This document shows, in pieces, positions 52,883 through 62,937 of a stretch of 64,000 nt of DNA; positions within the stretch are counted from its first letter, which is position 1, and every line of letters begins with the position of its first letter. The stretch lies in NCBI GenBank assembly GCA_029960045.1, contig JASCOV010000008.1, forward strand, positions 124,001 to 188,000. The letters run 5' to 3'. The notes beneath the pieces were generated by a model. It was not told the DNA's origin. It saw only the letters and a list, made by a program, of their open reading frames with translations, and made no database searches. The translations under genes and the position numbers were made by a program. This DNA is from Flavobacteriaceae bacterium PS02293 (lineage in GTDB: Bacteria > Bacteroidota > Bacteroidia > Flavobacteriales > Weeksellaceae).

Positions 52883-53434
52883 TTAGTTCTTTTTGAACGG
52901 TAAACCGAAGTGAGTTAATAATGATTTAGCTTCTTTATCAGTGTTCGCAGTTGTAACGAAAGTGATGTCCATCCCTTGGATTTTTTTCACTTTGTCAATT
53001 ACGATCTCTGGGAAGATAATTTGCTCAGTGATCCCCAAGTTGTAGTTACCTCTTCCGTCGAAACCGTCAGCTTTGATACCAGAAAAATCTCTAATTCTTG
53101 GTAGCGCTGAAGAAGTCAATCTGTCTAAGAATTCATACATTTTATCAGCTCTAAGAGTTACTCTAGCTCCGATTGGCATTCCTTTTCTTAGTTTGAAAGC
53201 AGCCTCATCTTTTTTAGATAAAGTACCTACAGCTTTTTGTCCAGTGATTGCAGTCAATTCTTCTACAGCATAATCCACGATTTTTTTATCTTGAACAGCT
53301 GCACCAAGTCCTTGGCTGACAACGATTTTCAATAATTTAGGAACCTGCATTACAGATTTGTACCCAAATTCTTCCATCATTGCAGGAACAATTGTGTCTT
53401 TATATTGTTGTTTTGGTCTTACTATATATTCCAT
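52883..53434 (-). CDS. rplE: 50S ribosomal protein L5
   Basis: The 183-residue protein has [31 protein letters not shown] and [12 protein letters not shown]. It binds 5S rRNA in the central protuberance. Spacing to rpsN is three bases. Confidence 0.97.
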   Translation of the reverse strand: MEYIVRPKQQYKDTIVPAMMEEFGYKSVMQVPKLLKIVVSQGLGAAVQDKKIVDYAVEELTAITGQKAVGTLSKKDEAAFKLRKGMPIGARVTLRADKMYEFLDRLTSSALPRIRDFSGIKADGFDGRGNYNLGITEQIIFPEIVIDKVKKIQGMDITFVTTANTDKEAKSLLTHFGLPFKKN

Positions 53435-53446
53435 CGTAAATTTTAA

Positions 53447-53767
53447 TTATAAAGTTTCGCCGGTAGTTTTCGCTACTCTTACTTTTTTGTCTCCTTCTAC
53501 TTTGGTTCCAGTCTTGGTAGCTTTCCCGTTTTTGTCAACAAGTGCTACGTTTGAAATGTGTAAAGAAGCTTCTTTTTCAACAATTCCACCTTGAGGGTTG
53601 GAAGCAGACGGCTTAACGTGTTTTTTCACGATGTTGATACCTGCAACGATCACTCTTGGATCTTTACCTTCTTTTCTGATTACTTCAAGAACTTCACCTT
53701 TGCTACCTTTATTTTTTCCAGTAGTTACCAGTACGTTGTCTCCTCTTTTTATTTTAACTTTTGTCAT
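53447..53767 (-). CDS. rplX: 50S ribosomal protein L24
   Basis: The 106-residue protein begins MTKVKIKRGDNVLVTTGKNKG, the KOW motif, and has NIVKKHVKPS. It helps start 50S assembly. Confidence 0.96.
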   Translation of the reverse strand: MTKVKIKRGDNVLVTTGKNKGSKGEVLEVIRKEGKDPRVIVAGINIVKKHVKPSASNPQGGIVEKEASLHISNVALVDKNGKATKTGTKVEGDKKVRVAKTTGETL

Positions 53768-53786
53768 TTTTTCTAAAATTTTAAAA

Positions 53787-54155
53787 TTAAAGTACTTCAG
53801 GAGCTAATGAAATAACCTTCATATATTCTTTGTCTCTCAACTCACGAGCAACCGGTCCGAAAACACGAGTTCCTCTCATCTCTCCTCCAGCGTTTAGCAA
53901 AACACAAGCGTTGTCTTCGAATTTGATGTATGAACCATCTTTTCTTCTAACTGCTTTTTTAGTTCTTACTACTACCGCTTTAGATACTTGACCTTTTTTT
54001 GCGTTTCCTGATGGTGTAGAATCTTTGATAGTCACTACAATTTTATCACCAACAGAAGCATATCTTCTTCTAGTACCACCTAGAACTCTGATTACTAGTA
54101 CTTCTTTAGCACCTGTGTTATCAGCAACTTTTAATCTTGATTCGGTTTGTAACAT
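53787..54155 (-). CDS. rplN: 50S ribosomal protein L14
   Basis: The 122-residue protein starts [20 protein letters not shown] and has [28 protein letters not shown] at the end. Its start codon overlaps the rpsQ stop by one base, so the two are coupled. Confidence 0.97.
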   Translation of the reverse strand: MLQTESRLKVADNTGAKEVLVIRVLGGTRRRYASVGDKIVVTIKDSTPSGNAKKGQVSKAVVVRTKKAVRRKDGSYIKFEDNACVLLNAGGEMRGTRVFGPVARELRDKEYMKVISLAPEVL

Positions 54156-54409
54156 TATTTAGCTTTTTCTATGATTCTTACTAATCTCCATCTTTTGCTT
54201 TTACTCAAAGGTCTAGTTTCAGTAATCAAAACTGTATCACCCTCTGTGCACTCGTTGTTCTCATCGTGTGCAGTATATTTTTTCGTTTTTAAAACGAATT
54301 TACCGTACATTGGATGTTTTACTCTCGTAGTTTCACTAACAACAATAGTCTTTTCCATTTTATTGCTGGAAACTATTCCGATTCTTTCTTTTCTTAAATT
54401 TCTGTCCAT
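54155..54409 (-). CDS. rpsQ: 30S ribosomal protein S17
   Basis: The 84-residue OB-fold protein has [39 protein letters not shown] and [18 protein letters not shown]. It is early-binding to 16S rRNA. Confidence 0.96.
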   Translation of the reverse strand: MDRNLRKERIGIVSSNKMEKTIVVSETTRVKHPMYGKFVLKTKKYTAHDENNECTEGDTVLITETRPLSKSKRWRLVRIIEKAK

Positions 54410-54421
54410 TGTAAAAAGGAA

Positions 54422-54607
54422 TTATTGTTTGTTAGTTAACTCTGTATTAAGTCTTGCGATTGATTTTCTCAAATCTCTGATTAAGATTGGATTCTCAAGT
54501 GGACTGATCTTGTGAGCTATCTTCGTTTTTGCGTAGTTAGCTTTAGCTTCAGCCAATTGGTTTTGTAAATCCTCTTTGCTTAAATTTTTGATGTCAGCGT
54601 TTTTCAT
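54422..54607 (-). CDS. rpmC: 50S ribosomal protein L29
   Basis: The 61-residue helical protein has LSKEDLQNQLAEAKANYAKTK and ends IRDLRKSIARLNTELTNKQ. It lies near the polypeptide exit tunnel. Confidence 0.95.
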   Translation of the reverse strand: MKNADIKNLSKEDLQNQLAEAKANYAKTKIAHKISPLENPILIRDLRKSIARLNTELTNKQ

Positions 54608-54618
54608 TTTAATAGAGA

Positions 54619-55044
54619 TTATAGAGGTTTAACAAAATCATTAGCAACTACGAACTTGGTAACAATTGGTAACTTTTGAGCAGCAAGCCTAAGAGCTTCT
54701 TTTGCTACTTCGTAAGGTACACCACCAACTTCGAACATAATTTTACCAGGTTTCACTACGGCTACCCAATATTCTACAGCACCTTTACCTTTACCCATCC
54801 TTACTTCGGCTGGTTTTTTAGTAATAGGCTTGTCTGGGAATATTTTGATCCATAACTGACCCTCTCTTTTCATATATCTTGTCGCAGCGATACGAGCTGC
54901 TTCAATTTGTCTTGCAGTAATCCAAGCTCCTTCTGTAGCTTTGATTCCGAAAGTTCCGTAAGCAAGTTGATTCCCTCTTTGGGCAATCCCCTTCATCTTC
55001 ATCTTATGAACTCTACGGAATTTGGTTCTTTTTGGTTGTAACAT
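54619..55044 (-). CDS. rplP: 50S ribosomal protein L16
   Basis: The 141-residue protein starts [19 protein letters not shown] and has [21 protein letters not shown]. The upstream gap to rpsC (76 bases) contains TTTTAGATTTTAGAATTTAG repeats. Confidence 0.97.
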   Translation of the reverse strand: MLQPKRTKFRRVHKMKMKGIAQRGNQLAYGTFGIKATEGAWITARQIEAARIAATRYMKREGQLWIKIFPDKPITKKPAEVRMGKGKGAVEYWVAVVKPGKIMFEVGGVPYEVAKEALRLAAQKLPIVTKFVVANDFVKPL

Positions 55045-55120
55045 AATTTTAAATTTTAGATTTTAGAATTTAGATTTTAAAAAAGTAACGGTCATTTAAA
55101 AACTGGCCTCTAAAATTTTA

Positions 55121-55873
55121 TTAATTATTTCTTCTTGGTTTTCTGTCGCCTCCTCTGTTGTCTCTGTCTCCGCCTCTGTCATTTCTGTCATTACGTCCTC
55201 CAGATGGAGCTTTTTTCTGTTGTCCTACAAGTGGAGTAAGGTCTCTTTTACCATACACTTCTCCTTTCATAATCCAAACTTTCACTCCTAGTTTACCATA
55301 CTGAGTCAATGCTTCACCGATGTGATAATCGATATCTGCACGGAAAGTAGATAAAGGAATTCTTCCTTCTTTGAAGTTTTCAGAACGTGCCATTTCAGCG
55401 CCGTTCAATCTTCCAGAGATTTGAACTTTGATACCTTCTGCACCCATTCTCATTGTAGAAGCGATTGCCATTTTCACAGCTCTTCTGTAAGAGATACGGT
55501 TTTCAATTTGCTTCGCAATGCTGTCAGCAACAAGTACTGCATCTAGCTCAGGTCTTTTGATTTCGAAGATATTGATCTGGATATCTTTTCCAGTCAATTT
55601 TTTCAACTCTTCTTTTAGTTTGTCAACTTCCTGTCCTCCTTTACCGATAATTAAACCTGGTCTAGCAGTTGTGATAGTTACAGTTACTAATTTAAGTGTT
55701 CTTTCAATAAAGATTTTTGAAATACCACCTTTAGCTAATCTTGCCTCAAGGTATCTTCTGATTTTGTAATCTTCAGCGATTCTGTCACCGTAGTTTTTAC
55801 CTCCATACCAGTTAGAATCCCATCCTCTGATGATACCTAATCTGTTACCGATTGGATTTGTCTTCTGTCCCAT
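55121..55873 (-). CDS. rpsC: 30S ribosomal protein S3
   Basis: The 250-residue protein has the KH domain with [20 protein letters not shown] and the C-terminal domain to about 215. A tail rich in Arg, Asp, Gly and Asn ([18 protein letters not shown]) follows. Such an RGG-like tail is an addition to the core and could bind RNA. Confidence 0.97.
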   Translation of the reverse strand: MGQKTNPIGNRLGIIRGWDSNWYGGKNYGDRIAEDYKIRRYLEARLAKGGISKIFIERTLKLVTVTITTARPGLIIGKGGQEVDKLKEELKKLTGKDIQINIFEIKRPELDAVLVADSIAKQIENRISYRRAVKMAIASTMRMGAEGIKVQISGRLNGAEMARSENFKEGRIPLSTFRADIDYHIGEALTQYGKLGVKVWIMKGEVYGKRDLTPLVGQQKKAPSGGRNDRNDRGGDRDNRGGDRKPRRNN

Positions 55874-55881
55874 ACCTTGAA

Positions 55882-56277
55882 TTAATTTTTAGTACCTAAG
55901 ATTAATGTAATGTGGTTAGATCTCTTTCTGATTCTGTAACCTCTACCTTGTGGTGCTGGTCTTAGTCTCTTCAATTGTCTTGCGCTATCCACAAATATTT
56001 CTTTTACAACTAGGTTAGCTTCCTCAATGTCAGCACCTTCGTTTTTTGATTGCCAGTTAGCAATTGCAGAAAGTAATACTTTTTCCAATTTCTCAGAAGC
56101 ACCTTTCTTAGAATATTTTAGAATAGACAAAGCTTTTTCTACCTCTACTCCTCTAATGATATCAGCAACTAATCTCATTTTTCTTGGAGAAGACGGGCAA
56201 TCGTTGTGCAACGCTTTTGCCACATCTTGGTTTGCTATTTTACGTGCTAATGCACTTTCTCTTTTTCTTGATCCCAT
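55882..56277 (-). CDS. rplV: 50S ribosomal protein L22
   Basis: The 131-residue protein has [22 protein letters not shown] and [26 protein letters not shown]. Its loop lines the exit tunnel. Confidence 0.97.
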   Translation of the reverse strand: MGSRKRESALARKIANQDVAKALHNDCPSSPRKMRLVADIIRGVEVEKALSILKYSKKGASEKLEKVLLSAIANWQSKNEGADIEEANLVVKEIFVDSARQLKRLRPAPQGRGYRIRKRSNHITLILGTKN

Positions 56278-56279
56278 GA

Positions 56280-56558
56280 TTATCTACCTCCTTTATTTTT
56301 GTTACCACCGTGACCTCTGAAAGATCTTGTCGGAGAAAATTCGCCTAGCTTGTGTCCTACCATGTTTTCTGTAACATAAACCGGGATAAAGGATTTCCCG
56401 TTGTGTACTGCGATAGTCTGACCTACGAAGTCTGGAGAGATCATAGACGCTCTAGACCAAGTTTTGATTACAGTCTTTTTATTAGACTCTATATTTGCCT
56501 GAACCTTTTTATCTAAAGTATGATGAATAAATGGTCCTTTTTTAAGTGATCTTGCCAT
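56280..56558 (-). CDS. rpsS: 30S ribosomal protein S19
   Basis: The 92-residue protein starts [19 protein letters not shown] and has [20 protein letters not shown]. Confidence 0.97.
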   Translation of the reverse strand: MARSLKKGPFIHHTLDKKVQANIESNKKTVIKTWSRASMISPDFVGQTIAVHNGKSFIPVYVTENMVGHKLGEFSPTRSFRGHGGNKNKGGR

Positions 56559-56560
56559 AA

Positions 56561-57382
56561 TTATTTACGTTTAGATATGATATGACGGTTAGACGCTTTG
56601 TTTTTCTTTCTAGTTTTGTAACCTTTAGCCGGCATACCGTTTCTAGATCTTGGGTGACCTCCAGAAGAACGTCCTTCACCACCTCCCATTGGGTGATCTA
56701 CAGGGTTCATTACTACTGGTCTTGTTCTAGGTCTTCTTCCTAACCATCTGCTTCTACCAGCCTTACCTGATACAGTCAACTGATGGTCTGAGTTAGAAAC
56801 AGATCCAACCATTGCATAACACTCAGTAAGGATCATTCTAGATTCTCCTGAAGGCAATTTAACGATTGCATATTTACCGTCTCTTGAAGTTAATTGAGCG
56901 GATGATCCAGCACTTCTAGCAAGAGTAGCACCTTGTCCTGGCTTCAATTCGATACAAGAAATTACAGTTCCTAGTGGAATGCTTTTCAGTTTCATTGCGT
57001 TACCAACATTTGGTTCTACGCTTTCTCCTGAGATAATTTTTTGATCTACTTTGATTCCGTTTGGAGCGATAATGTATCTTTTCTCTCCGTCTGCATATTC
57101 AACTAAAGCGATGAAAGCAGTTCTATTTGGATCATATTCTACAGTTTTTACCGTTGCTTCAACATCATGTTTGTTTCTTTTGAAGTCGATAATTCTGTAT
57201 TTCTTTTTGTGTCCACCGCCGGTGTAACGCATGGTCATTTTACCAGTTTGGTTACGTCCACCTGACTTACTAATACCAACTGTTAGAGATTTCTCTGGTT
57301 TGTTGGTAGTAATTTCCTCAAAGTTGTTTACAACTCTGAATCTCTGTCCCGGGGTGATAGGTTTTAATTTTCTAACAGACAT
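56561..57382 (-). CDS. rplB: 50S ribosomal protein L2
   Basis: The 273-residue protein has [16 protein letters not shown] and the C-terminal [21 protein letters not shown] with the His essential for peptidyl transfer. It follows rplW. Confidence 0.97.
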   Translation of the reverse strand: MSVRKLKPITPGQRFRVVNNFEEITTNKPEKSLTVGISKSGGRNQTGKMTMRYTGGGHKKKYRIIDFKRNKHDVEATVKTVEYDPNRTAFIALVEYADGEKRYIIAPNGIKVDQKIISGESVEPNVGNAMKLKSIPLGTVISCIELKPGQGATLARSAGSSAQLTSRDGKYAIVKLPSGESRMILTECYAMVGSVSNSDHQLTVSGKAGRSRWLGRRPRTRPVVMNPVDHPMGGGEGRSSGGHPRSRNGMPAKGYKTRKKNKASNRHIISKRK

Positions 57383-57402
57383 TACTCTTATTTATAAATT
57401 AA

Positions 57403-57693
57403 TTAATTAGTTGCGAAAATATCAATAACTTCTCCAGCTGCCAATGTTACGATAGCTTTTTTCAATTTATTGGTTTTCCCAACTTGAAGTCCTTGTTTAG
57501 TGTTTTTAGTAGAAACTTTAGGCGCATAAATCATCGTTCTAACGTCTGCTACTTTTACACCATAATGTGCTTCTATTGCACCTTTGATCTGGATCTTATT
57601 TGCTTTTGGAGCAACTAAGAAAGAATAAGCACCTCTCAACTCTGTAAGATAGTTTGCTTTTTCTGAAATGATTGGTTTAATAATAAGTGACAT
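57403..57693 (-). CDS. rplW: 50S ribosomal protein L23
   Basis: The 96-residue protein starts MSLIIKPIISEKANYLTELRG and has VKVADVRTMIYAPK. It forms the dock for trigger factor and SRP at the exit tunnel; trigger factor is encoded at 8752. Confidence 0.95.
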   Translation of the reverse strand: MSLIIKPIISEKANYLTELRGAYSFLVAPKANKIQIKGAIEAHYGVKVADVRTMIYAPKVSTKNTKQGLQVGKTNKLKKAIVTLAAGEVIDIFATN

Positions 57694-57696
57694 GAT

Positions 57697-58326
57697 TTAT
57701 TTCTTTAAGTTTTCCTGAAATTTTTCTACTGCATCTTCCAAGAAGATAATCTCACCTGCGTTGATCAAATCATAAGAAGAAATCTCATTATAATTCAAAA
57801 CTTTAGTTTTAGGTAAGTTTCTTGAAGATAAATATACATTCTTGTTAGATTCAGGAAGTACGAATAATGATTTTTTACCTGTAAGAGTCAAAGCATCCAA
57901 CAATGTGATGAATTCTTTTGTCTTAGGCGCATCAAAACTGAAATTTTCCAATACTCTAACGCTGTTATCTTTCAATTTTTGAGAAAGCACAGATTTCTTA
58001 GCTAATCTTTTCAAAGATTTGTTCAATTTGAAACGGTAATCTCTTGGTTTAGGACCAAAAACTCTACCTCCTCCTTTGAAAGTTGGCGACTTGATATCAC
58101 CATATCTAGCAGATCCAGAACCTTTTTGTTTCTTAAGCTTTCTGGTAGAACCTGTAATCTCGCTTCTTTCTTTTGATTTATGAGTACCTTGACGCTGAGC
58201 AGCAAGATATTGTTTAACCTCTAAGTAAACCGCGTGCTGATTTGGCTCAATTCCGAAAACTGTTTCGTCAAGAGTTACTTTTCTTCCGGTTTCTTTTCCT
58301 GATGTATTTAATACTACTAGTTCCAT
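57697..58326 (-). CDS. rplD: 50S ribosomal protein L4
   Basis: The 209-residue protein has [20 protein letters not shown] and [16 protein letters not shown]. It overlaps rplC by ten bases. In Escherichia coli L4 represses this operon; the long rplC leader could be its target here, by analogy only. Confidence 0.96.
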   Translation of the reverse strand: MELVVLNTSGKETGRKVTLDETVFGIEPNQHAVYLEVKQYLAAQRQGTHKSKERSEITGSTRKLKKQKGSGSARYGDIKSPTFKGGGRVFGPKPRDYRFKLNKSLKRLAKKSVLSQKLKDNSVRVLENFSFDAPKTKEFITLLDALTLTGKKSLFVLPESNKNVYLSSRNLPKTKVLNYNEISSYDLINAGEIIFLEDAVEKFQENLKK

Positions 58327-58943
58327 TTTCTGATAATTACATAAGAATTTTTCGCTCCCGGAATAGCACCTTTTACTACTAAAAGATTTTGTTCCTCATC
58401 TACTTTTAACACCTGAAGGTTTTGAACAGTTACCTGCTTACCTCCCATTCTGCCTGCCATTCTCATCCCTTTGAATACTCTAGATGGATCTGAACCCGCA
58501 CCGATAGAACCTGGAGCTCTAAGTCTGTTGTGCTGTCCGTGAGTTGCCTGCATTACACCTCCAAAGCCGTGTCTTTTAACAACACCTTGGAAACCTTTAC
58601 CTTTTGAAGTACCTGTAACATCTACGAATTCTCCTTCGCCGAATAATTTTACAGTTACATCTTCTCCTACCGTTACTTGGTCTACGAATTCTCTGTAGAA
58701 TTCTACCAATTTAGCTTTAGGAGTTGAACCAGCCTTTTTAAAGTGGCCAGCTAACGCTTTACCAACGTTCTTCTCACTCTTGTCATCGAAACCCAACTGA
58801 ACAGCTTTATAGCCATCTTTTTCTACGGTTCTGACCTGTAAAACCGAGCATGGACCTGCTTGAATAACGGTACAAGGCAAGTTTTTGCCGTTCTCGTCAA
58901 ACAGAGATGTCATCCCGATTTTTTTTCCAATAATACCTGACAT
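58317..58943 (-). CDS. rplC: 50S ribosomal protein L3
   Basis: The 208-residue protein has [38 protein letters not shown] and [18 protein letters not shown]. It is the first gene of the cluster here; rpsJ does not precede it, unlike in Escherichia coli. Confidence 0.97.
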   Translation of the reverse strand: MSGIIGKKIGMTSLFDENGKNLPCTVIQAGPCSVLQVRTVEKDGYKAVQLGFDDKSEKNVGKALAGHFKKAGSTPKAKLVEFYREFVDQVTVGEDVTVKLFGEGEFVDVTGTSKGKGFQGVVKRHGFGGVMQATHGQHNRLRAPGSIGAGSDPSRVFKGMRMAGRMGGKQVTVQNLQVLKVDEEQNLLVVKGAIPGAKNSYVIIRKWN

Positions 58944-59041
58944 TATTTATATATATCTATTATATTAAAACTTACTCCTTTAGCGGTGTTCGTAATATTC
59001 TATGTTTGAAATAGGCATACTCTTTCCCTAAAATGAGTGTG

Positions 59042-59071
59042 CAAATGTAAGAATATTTTTTATATTGACAA
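59042..59071 (-). promoter_or_regulatory. Consensus promoter of the ribosomal protein cluster
   Basis: On the minus strand TTG (59069-59071), 19 bases and TACATTTG (59042-59049) match the Bacteroidetes consensus. The predicted start near 59035 leaves a leader of about 90 bases before rplC, room for a regulatory structure. Confidence 0.8.
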
Positions 59072-59158
59072 ATATATATTCGGAAATTATTTGATAATTT
59101 GTGAGTTACGTGATTTTGGCAAAATATTCTATCAATAACTAAGATTTAAATAGCAGAT

Positions 59159-59611
59159 TTACATTTGTTCATTTTTCTCTTCATATTTATTATGATGTTT
59201 TTTCACGGCTGCGTCTATAGAATAACATTTATGAATATTCTCTGCCTGCTTGGACAATTCTGCAATCTTCACAAAATAATTATGCAGCTGATCCAGCTCT
59301 TTTTCTGTAAGGTCTTCTATATCAACCATTCGATTGCTCGCTTGTTTGCTGGCAGCAATTAATTCATTAAGTTTTAACTGGATTGCCTTTCCGTCTTTGT
59401 TTTGTGCTTTTTGTATTAAGAAAACCATTAAAAATGTAATAATAGTTGTACCAGTATTAATTACAAGTTGCCAGGTCTCTGAATAATTAAAGATAGGTCC
59501 GCTAACAGCCCAAAGCAACACAATTAATACCGCTCCAATAAAAGCGTAAGAACTGCCGGTAAAAGTCGTTGCCCAATTGGAGAATTTTTCGAAAAGATTT
59601 TTATTGTTCAT
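59159..59611 (-). CDS. Low-affinity iron permease (Fet4)-like small membrane protein
   Basis: The 150-residue protein starts NLFEKFSNWATTFTGSS and has two membrane helices (SYAFIGAVLIVLLWAVSGPIF and INTGTTIITFLMVFLIQK), then a helical tail with QLKLNELIAASKQASNRMVDIEDLTEKELD. This matches the Fet4/low-affinity iron permease domain found in bacteria. Real iron transport is not shown for this family in bacteria. It stands before the ribosomal cluster by chance or as a separate unit. Confidence 0.75.
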   Translation of the reverse strand: MNNKNLFEKFSNWATTFTGSSYAFIGAVLIVLLWAVSGPIFNYSETWQLVINTGTTIITFLMVFLIQKAQNKDGKAIQLKLNELIAASKQASNRMVDIEDLTEKELDQLHNYFVKIAELSKQAENIHKCYSIDAAVKKHHNKYEEKNEQM

Positions 59612-59649
59612 TTTATATTATTTGAAGATTTGAAGTTAATATTAATAAA

Positions 59650-59684
59650 AGAAAAAAGACCTCTAAAAATAGAGGCCTTTGTAA
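59650..59684 (-). terminator. Terminator of the metzincin protease gene
   Basis: On the minus strand AGGCCTCT and AGAGGTCT pair around a short A/T loop, followed by TTTTTTC. It lies about 25 bases after the stop at 59707. Confidence 0.85.
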
Positions 59685-59706
59685 ATTTAATTTAATAACT
59701 AGTTTA

Positions 59707-61956
59707 TTATTCTTTAATGAATTTAGTTTTAACAACTGTTCCATTGTTATCAACATTGATGAAATAGATACCTTTTGATAATTGACTCACCGCAACTTTT
59801 CCTGTTCCGATAACTCCTTTGGAAACGATTTGTCCTGCAGCATTGAAGATCTCGTAAGATGCATTTGCAGCAACATTAGAAACGTTAAGAATATCTTTTG
59901 CCGGATTAGGGAAAACCTGAAGAGATTTGGCATTATTAACATCAGAGACTGCCAAATTTGCAACTGTCGCAGCTTTTACAGCGTAGAAAACGTTTCCAAT
60001 AGCAGAAACTCTGATGTGTCCTGATTTACCTGACAATTCTACCGGCACAGTAACACTTGCAGTTCCGCTATTAGGAACAGAAGCCGCCAAGGTAGTCCAC
60101 GTTGTACCACTGTCTGTTGTGAAATCAATTTTCACATTGGCTACATTATACGGAGAAGCTGTAGTCCCAGAAGGAATCCACGTCACCGTAGAAGTATTGT
60201 TTGGTAAAGATGTAGTACTTACTGTAAAAGCTGCTGCTGCACCAACAACAATAACTTGATTGGCAAAAGCAGTCTGTGCCTGACCTCCCACTTTATTATC
60301 TCTAACAGTAACTCGGAAAACTGTCGATTTAGCAACAGAAGAAGTAGATTCCCAATCTGTTAAATTTCTAACATTTCCCGCTAAAACCGTTGGCAATGCT
60401 GGAAAATATCTTGTTGAACTAGCCACTGGAGGTAAAGATCTAAAGCCAGCCCCAATAGTTGTCTTGCCAAGTTCATGAGAAGCACCAACAACATTCATAA
60501 TCCCAGCATTTGTAGCCCAAGGCTGACCAATAGTTGAATTCGATGTCTTAAACTCTTCCCAACAATAGGTTAATGCATCTCCTTCTGGATCAGTCGCAAT
60601 TGCCGTCAAAACAAAAGGAGTACTCAATGGAATAGTATAAGAAGCTGTCATAGCAGTAATCACAGGTGGATTATTGGTAATATCTGTTTCTACATCTACC
60701 GTTTTAGAAGCTAAATTTGCCTGAACCTCATCTATACTTCTTGAGTGAAAATATGGATCTGAATGAGCTTGCACATCTAAACCAGCTCCTGTAATTCCAG
60801 CATATCCCATAATTGTAGATCCTGAGCCCGGCTCCATATTAGATCCAGTACCTTCATACCAACTATATGTATGATAATCCCCTAATTGATGTCCCATCTC
60901 ATGCGCAACATAATCAATATCAAAATTATCACCTTGTGGAGCACCCGAACCAGGAGATGTGATACCACTTCCTTTGTAATTATTTGGAGAAATGTAAGCA
61001 TAACCACAATCACTAGTAGCAGCTGTGTAAGAAGTAGTAGAAACATCATTACTTCCTATACAACCAATACAACCAGCATTACCGCCTCCACCTGTTCTTC
61101 CAAACAAATGTCCAATATCGTAATCAGCATCGGTAACGCCATAAGTTCCTCCGTGAAGAACATTCATTAATTCATAATTCCATTTACACATCTGCGATGC
61201 TGAACTGTATGGATCTGTAGACGCATTTGTGAAAATAAGATTCGGTGCGTTCACAACATTAAGGTGCAAATTGAATTCTTGTTCAAAAACACCGTTAACT
61301 CTTGTCATTGTAGCATTTATCTGAGCAAGTGATGCTGCGACACTTCCGAAGTAAGCGCCATATTCTCCTGTGACAGACATTGCTAATCTAAGAGTATGAA
61401 ATTTTTTGTTACCAGATTTCTCAGCGACACCATTTTTGTACATATGATTTAATCTTTCTACAGATGCTTGATCTTCCTTAGTAGTACATTCAAACGCACC
61501 TCTCTTGCTAGATTTTCCGTGCACAGAATAGAAAGTTTTATCAGCAGTTGCCGGCTCAATAAATTCATATTTTCCATTACTTATAACCATAGATTGGAAA
61601 TCATTTGGGGCCACACTGAATCTCACATACTTGCTTGGATCATCAATACCAACTCCAACATAAGATCCTAATTGATATTGATTTGCAAGAGCTTCATCCA
61701 TTACCGGAAAGCTACTAACAGCAAATCTTTCAATTTTCCCATCAACTGTCGGCATATTAACCGTAACAGTTCCTACTGCATTTCCAACTTTATCAGCTGC
61801 TAATAATTGCCCTCTTATAGCATTGATGTCCAACTTGTAATAAACTGAGTTATCACTTTTTCTTGTTACTTCTACATTTGGTGTTGTCTTGCTCCACTGT
61901 GCATTCATCAACGTCAAACCTCCAAAAAATAATAAAGTAGTTAATTTTTTATTCAT
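59707..61956 (-). CDS. Reprolysin-type (metzincin, M12B-like) secreted protease with T9SS tail
   Basis: The 749-residue precursor has a signal (MNAQ, near 20) and a prodomain to about 180. The catalytic domain follows, with the zinc motif HEMGHQLGDYH (352-362) and Met-turn STIMGY (M383). Beyond lie Ig/cadherin-like beta domains (about 430-660) and a type A T9SS tail (FPNPAKDILNV..KFIKE). It cleaves proteins outside the cell. Several Cys in GCIGCIG-type segments (296-299) may form disulfides. A good promoter precedes it. Confidence 0.92.
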   Translation of the reverse strand: MNKKLTTLLFFGGLTLMNAQWSKTTPNVEVTRKSDNSVYYKLDINAIRGQLLAADKVGNAVGTVTVNMPTVDGKIERFAVSSFPVMDEALANQYQLGSYVGVGIDDPSKYVRFSVAPNDFQSMVISNGKYEFIEPATADKTFYSVHGKSSKRGAFECTTKEDQASVERLNHMYKNGVAEKSGNKKFHTLRLAMSVTGEYGAYFGSVAASLAQINATMTRVNGVFEQEFNLHLNVVNAPNLIFTNASTDPYSSASQMCKWNYELMNVLHGGTYGVTDADYDIGHLFGRTGGGGNAGCIGCIGSNDVSTTSYTAATSDCGYAYISPNNYKGSGITSPGSGAPQGDNFDIDYVAHEMGHQLGDYHTYSWYEGTGSNMEPGSGSTIMGYAGITGAGLDVQAHSDPYFHSRSIDEVQANLASKTVDVETDITNNPPVITAMTASYTIPLSTPFVLTAIATDPEGDALTYCWEEFKTSNSTIGQPWATNAGIMNVVGASHELGKTTIGAGFRSLPPVASSTRYFPALPTVLAGNVRNLTDWESTSSVAKSTVFRVTVRDNKVGGQAQTAFANQVIVVGAAAAFTVSTTSLPNNTSTVTWIPSGTTASPYNVANVKIDFTTDSGTTWTTLAASVPNSGTASVTVPVELSGKSGHIRVSAIGNVFYAVKAATVANLAVSDVNNAKSLQVFPNPAKDILNVSNVAANASYEIFNAAGQIVSKGVIGTGKVAVSQLSKGIYFINVDNNGTVVKTKFIKE

Positions 61957-61974
61957 ATTTTTAAATTAAGGCGA

Positions 61975-62005
61975 CAAATGTAATATTTAATTACAAACAC
62001 CGCAA
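61975..62005 (-). promoter_or_regulatory. Promoter of the metzincin protease gene
   Basis: On the minus strand TTG (62003-62005), 20 bases and TACATTTG (61975-61982). The predicted start lies within about 12 bases of the ATG at 61956, giving a very short leader. Confidence 0.7.
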
Positions 62006-62101
62006 TATTTTATAAAAAAAATTATAAAATTAACAATTAAATACAATTTATCTATAATAACACTTAATCTGATAAATTTCTTAAATTCTGTTTTAAGTTT
62101 T

Positions 62102-62119
62102 AAAAAAAAAAAAAAAAAA
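62102..62119 (+). repeat. Uninterrupted run of 18 A
   Basis: The run lies about 40 bases before a weak TACATTTA box and about 65 bases before the ATG of the following lipoprotein gene. Homopolymer runs of this length are prone to slippage and could change promoter spacing or curvature. Confidence 0.9.
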
Positions 62120-62184
62120 CAGCAAAAGTTAATATTCTTTTAAAAAATTTATACATTTACGTTATTAACCAAAAAAAATTATCC

Positions 62185-62859
62185 ATGAAGAAAATGTTTA
62201 TTTTAATGACTGCGATTATTATCCTTTCTTGTAATCGCGAAGATGAATCAAAAATTGACAATTCTAGCAATCCACAAAATAACAAAAGTTTAAAAATCGG
62301 AGTTCCTGGAGATGGTAACGGTCAATTTGCTGGCGTTTTTTTTGCACCTACTGGTACATTGTGTAGTGGCGGCAGCGGACAACCTGCATTAGCAATTCCT
62401 GAACTACCATATGGAATTGGAGATAATATACCTCGGTATAGAATATTAGTTACGGCAAATTTAAATTCTACACTACAGGGTGGAAATGCTATAAACATTG
62501 GAAAGGCTGATTTAACAGATTTAATTGTTTCTTATTTAGAATCACAAGGCATTGCAATAGAGCAAGATGCAATTTATGGTAATACTACCCCAGCAGGTTC
62601 TTATTTTTCCACTATGAATTATACAGAATATACTTTTTCTGACACTCTTTGGTCAGGTAGTGATTATTTATATATGCCTAACAGTTCCTTTATGAACAGA
62701 GACGTAGCATCAGCTATAATACAGAACGCTTATGTTAAAATTACAACAAATATAAATTACCCTATACAGAATAATCAGATAAAAGCCATTCGTATATATT
62801 ATGACTCATCCTTGTGTACAGATCCTGAAAAAGATTTAAAAATTCAAGTTATTTACTAA
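62185..62859 (+). CDS. Lipoprotein of unknown function
   Basis: The lipobox Cys16 (IILSC) follows a short signal. The mature 208-residue part is beta-rich with a Gly-rich early segment (KIGVPGDGNGQFAGVFFAPTG) and two Cys (CSGG and CTDPEKD). No family was recognised. It is A/T-rich and preceded by the 18-A tract, followed by a terminator; no operon partner is present. Confidence 0.65.
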   Translation: MKKMFILMTAIIILSCNREDESKIDNSSNPQNNKSLKIGVPGDGNGQFAGVFFAPTGTLCSGGSGQPALAIPELPYGIGDNIPRYRILVTANLNSTLQGGNAINIGKADLTDLIVSYLESQGIAIEQDAIYGNTTPAGSYFSTMNYTEYTFSDTLWSGSDYLYMPNSSFMNRDVASAIIQNAYVKITTNINYPIQNNQIKAIRIYYDSSLCTDPEKDLKIQVIY

Positions 62860-62879
62860 GACCTTTATCCATCTTATAA

Positions 62880-62914
62880 AGAAAAGACCTTTCCATTTTG
62901 AAAAGGTCTTTTTT
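62880..62914. terminator. Bidirectional terminator
   Basis: AAAAGACCTTT and AAAGGTCTTTT pair around CCATTTTGA, with a T-run on the plus strand and A-run on the other. It separates the convergent lipoprotein and LRR-type genes. Confidence 0.85.
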
Positions 62915-62937
62915 GCTTTTTAACACCTTTAATGATA

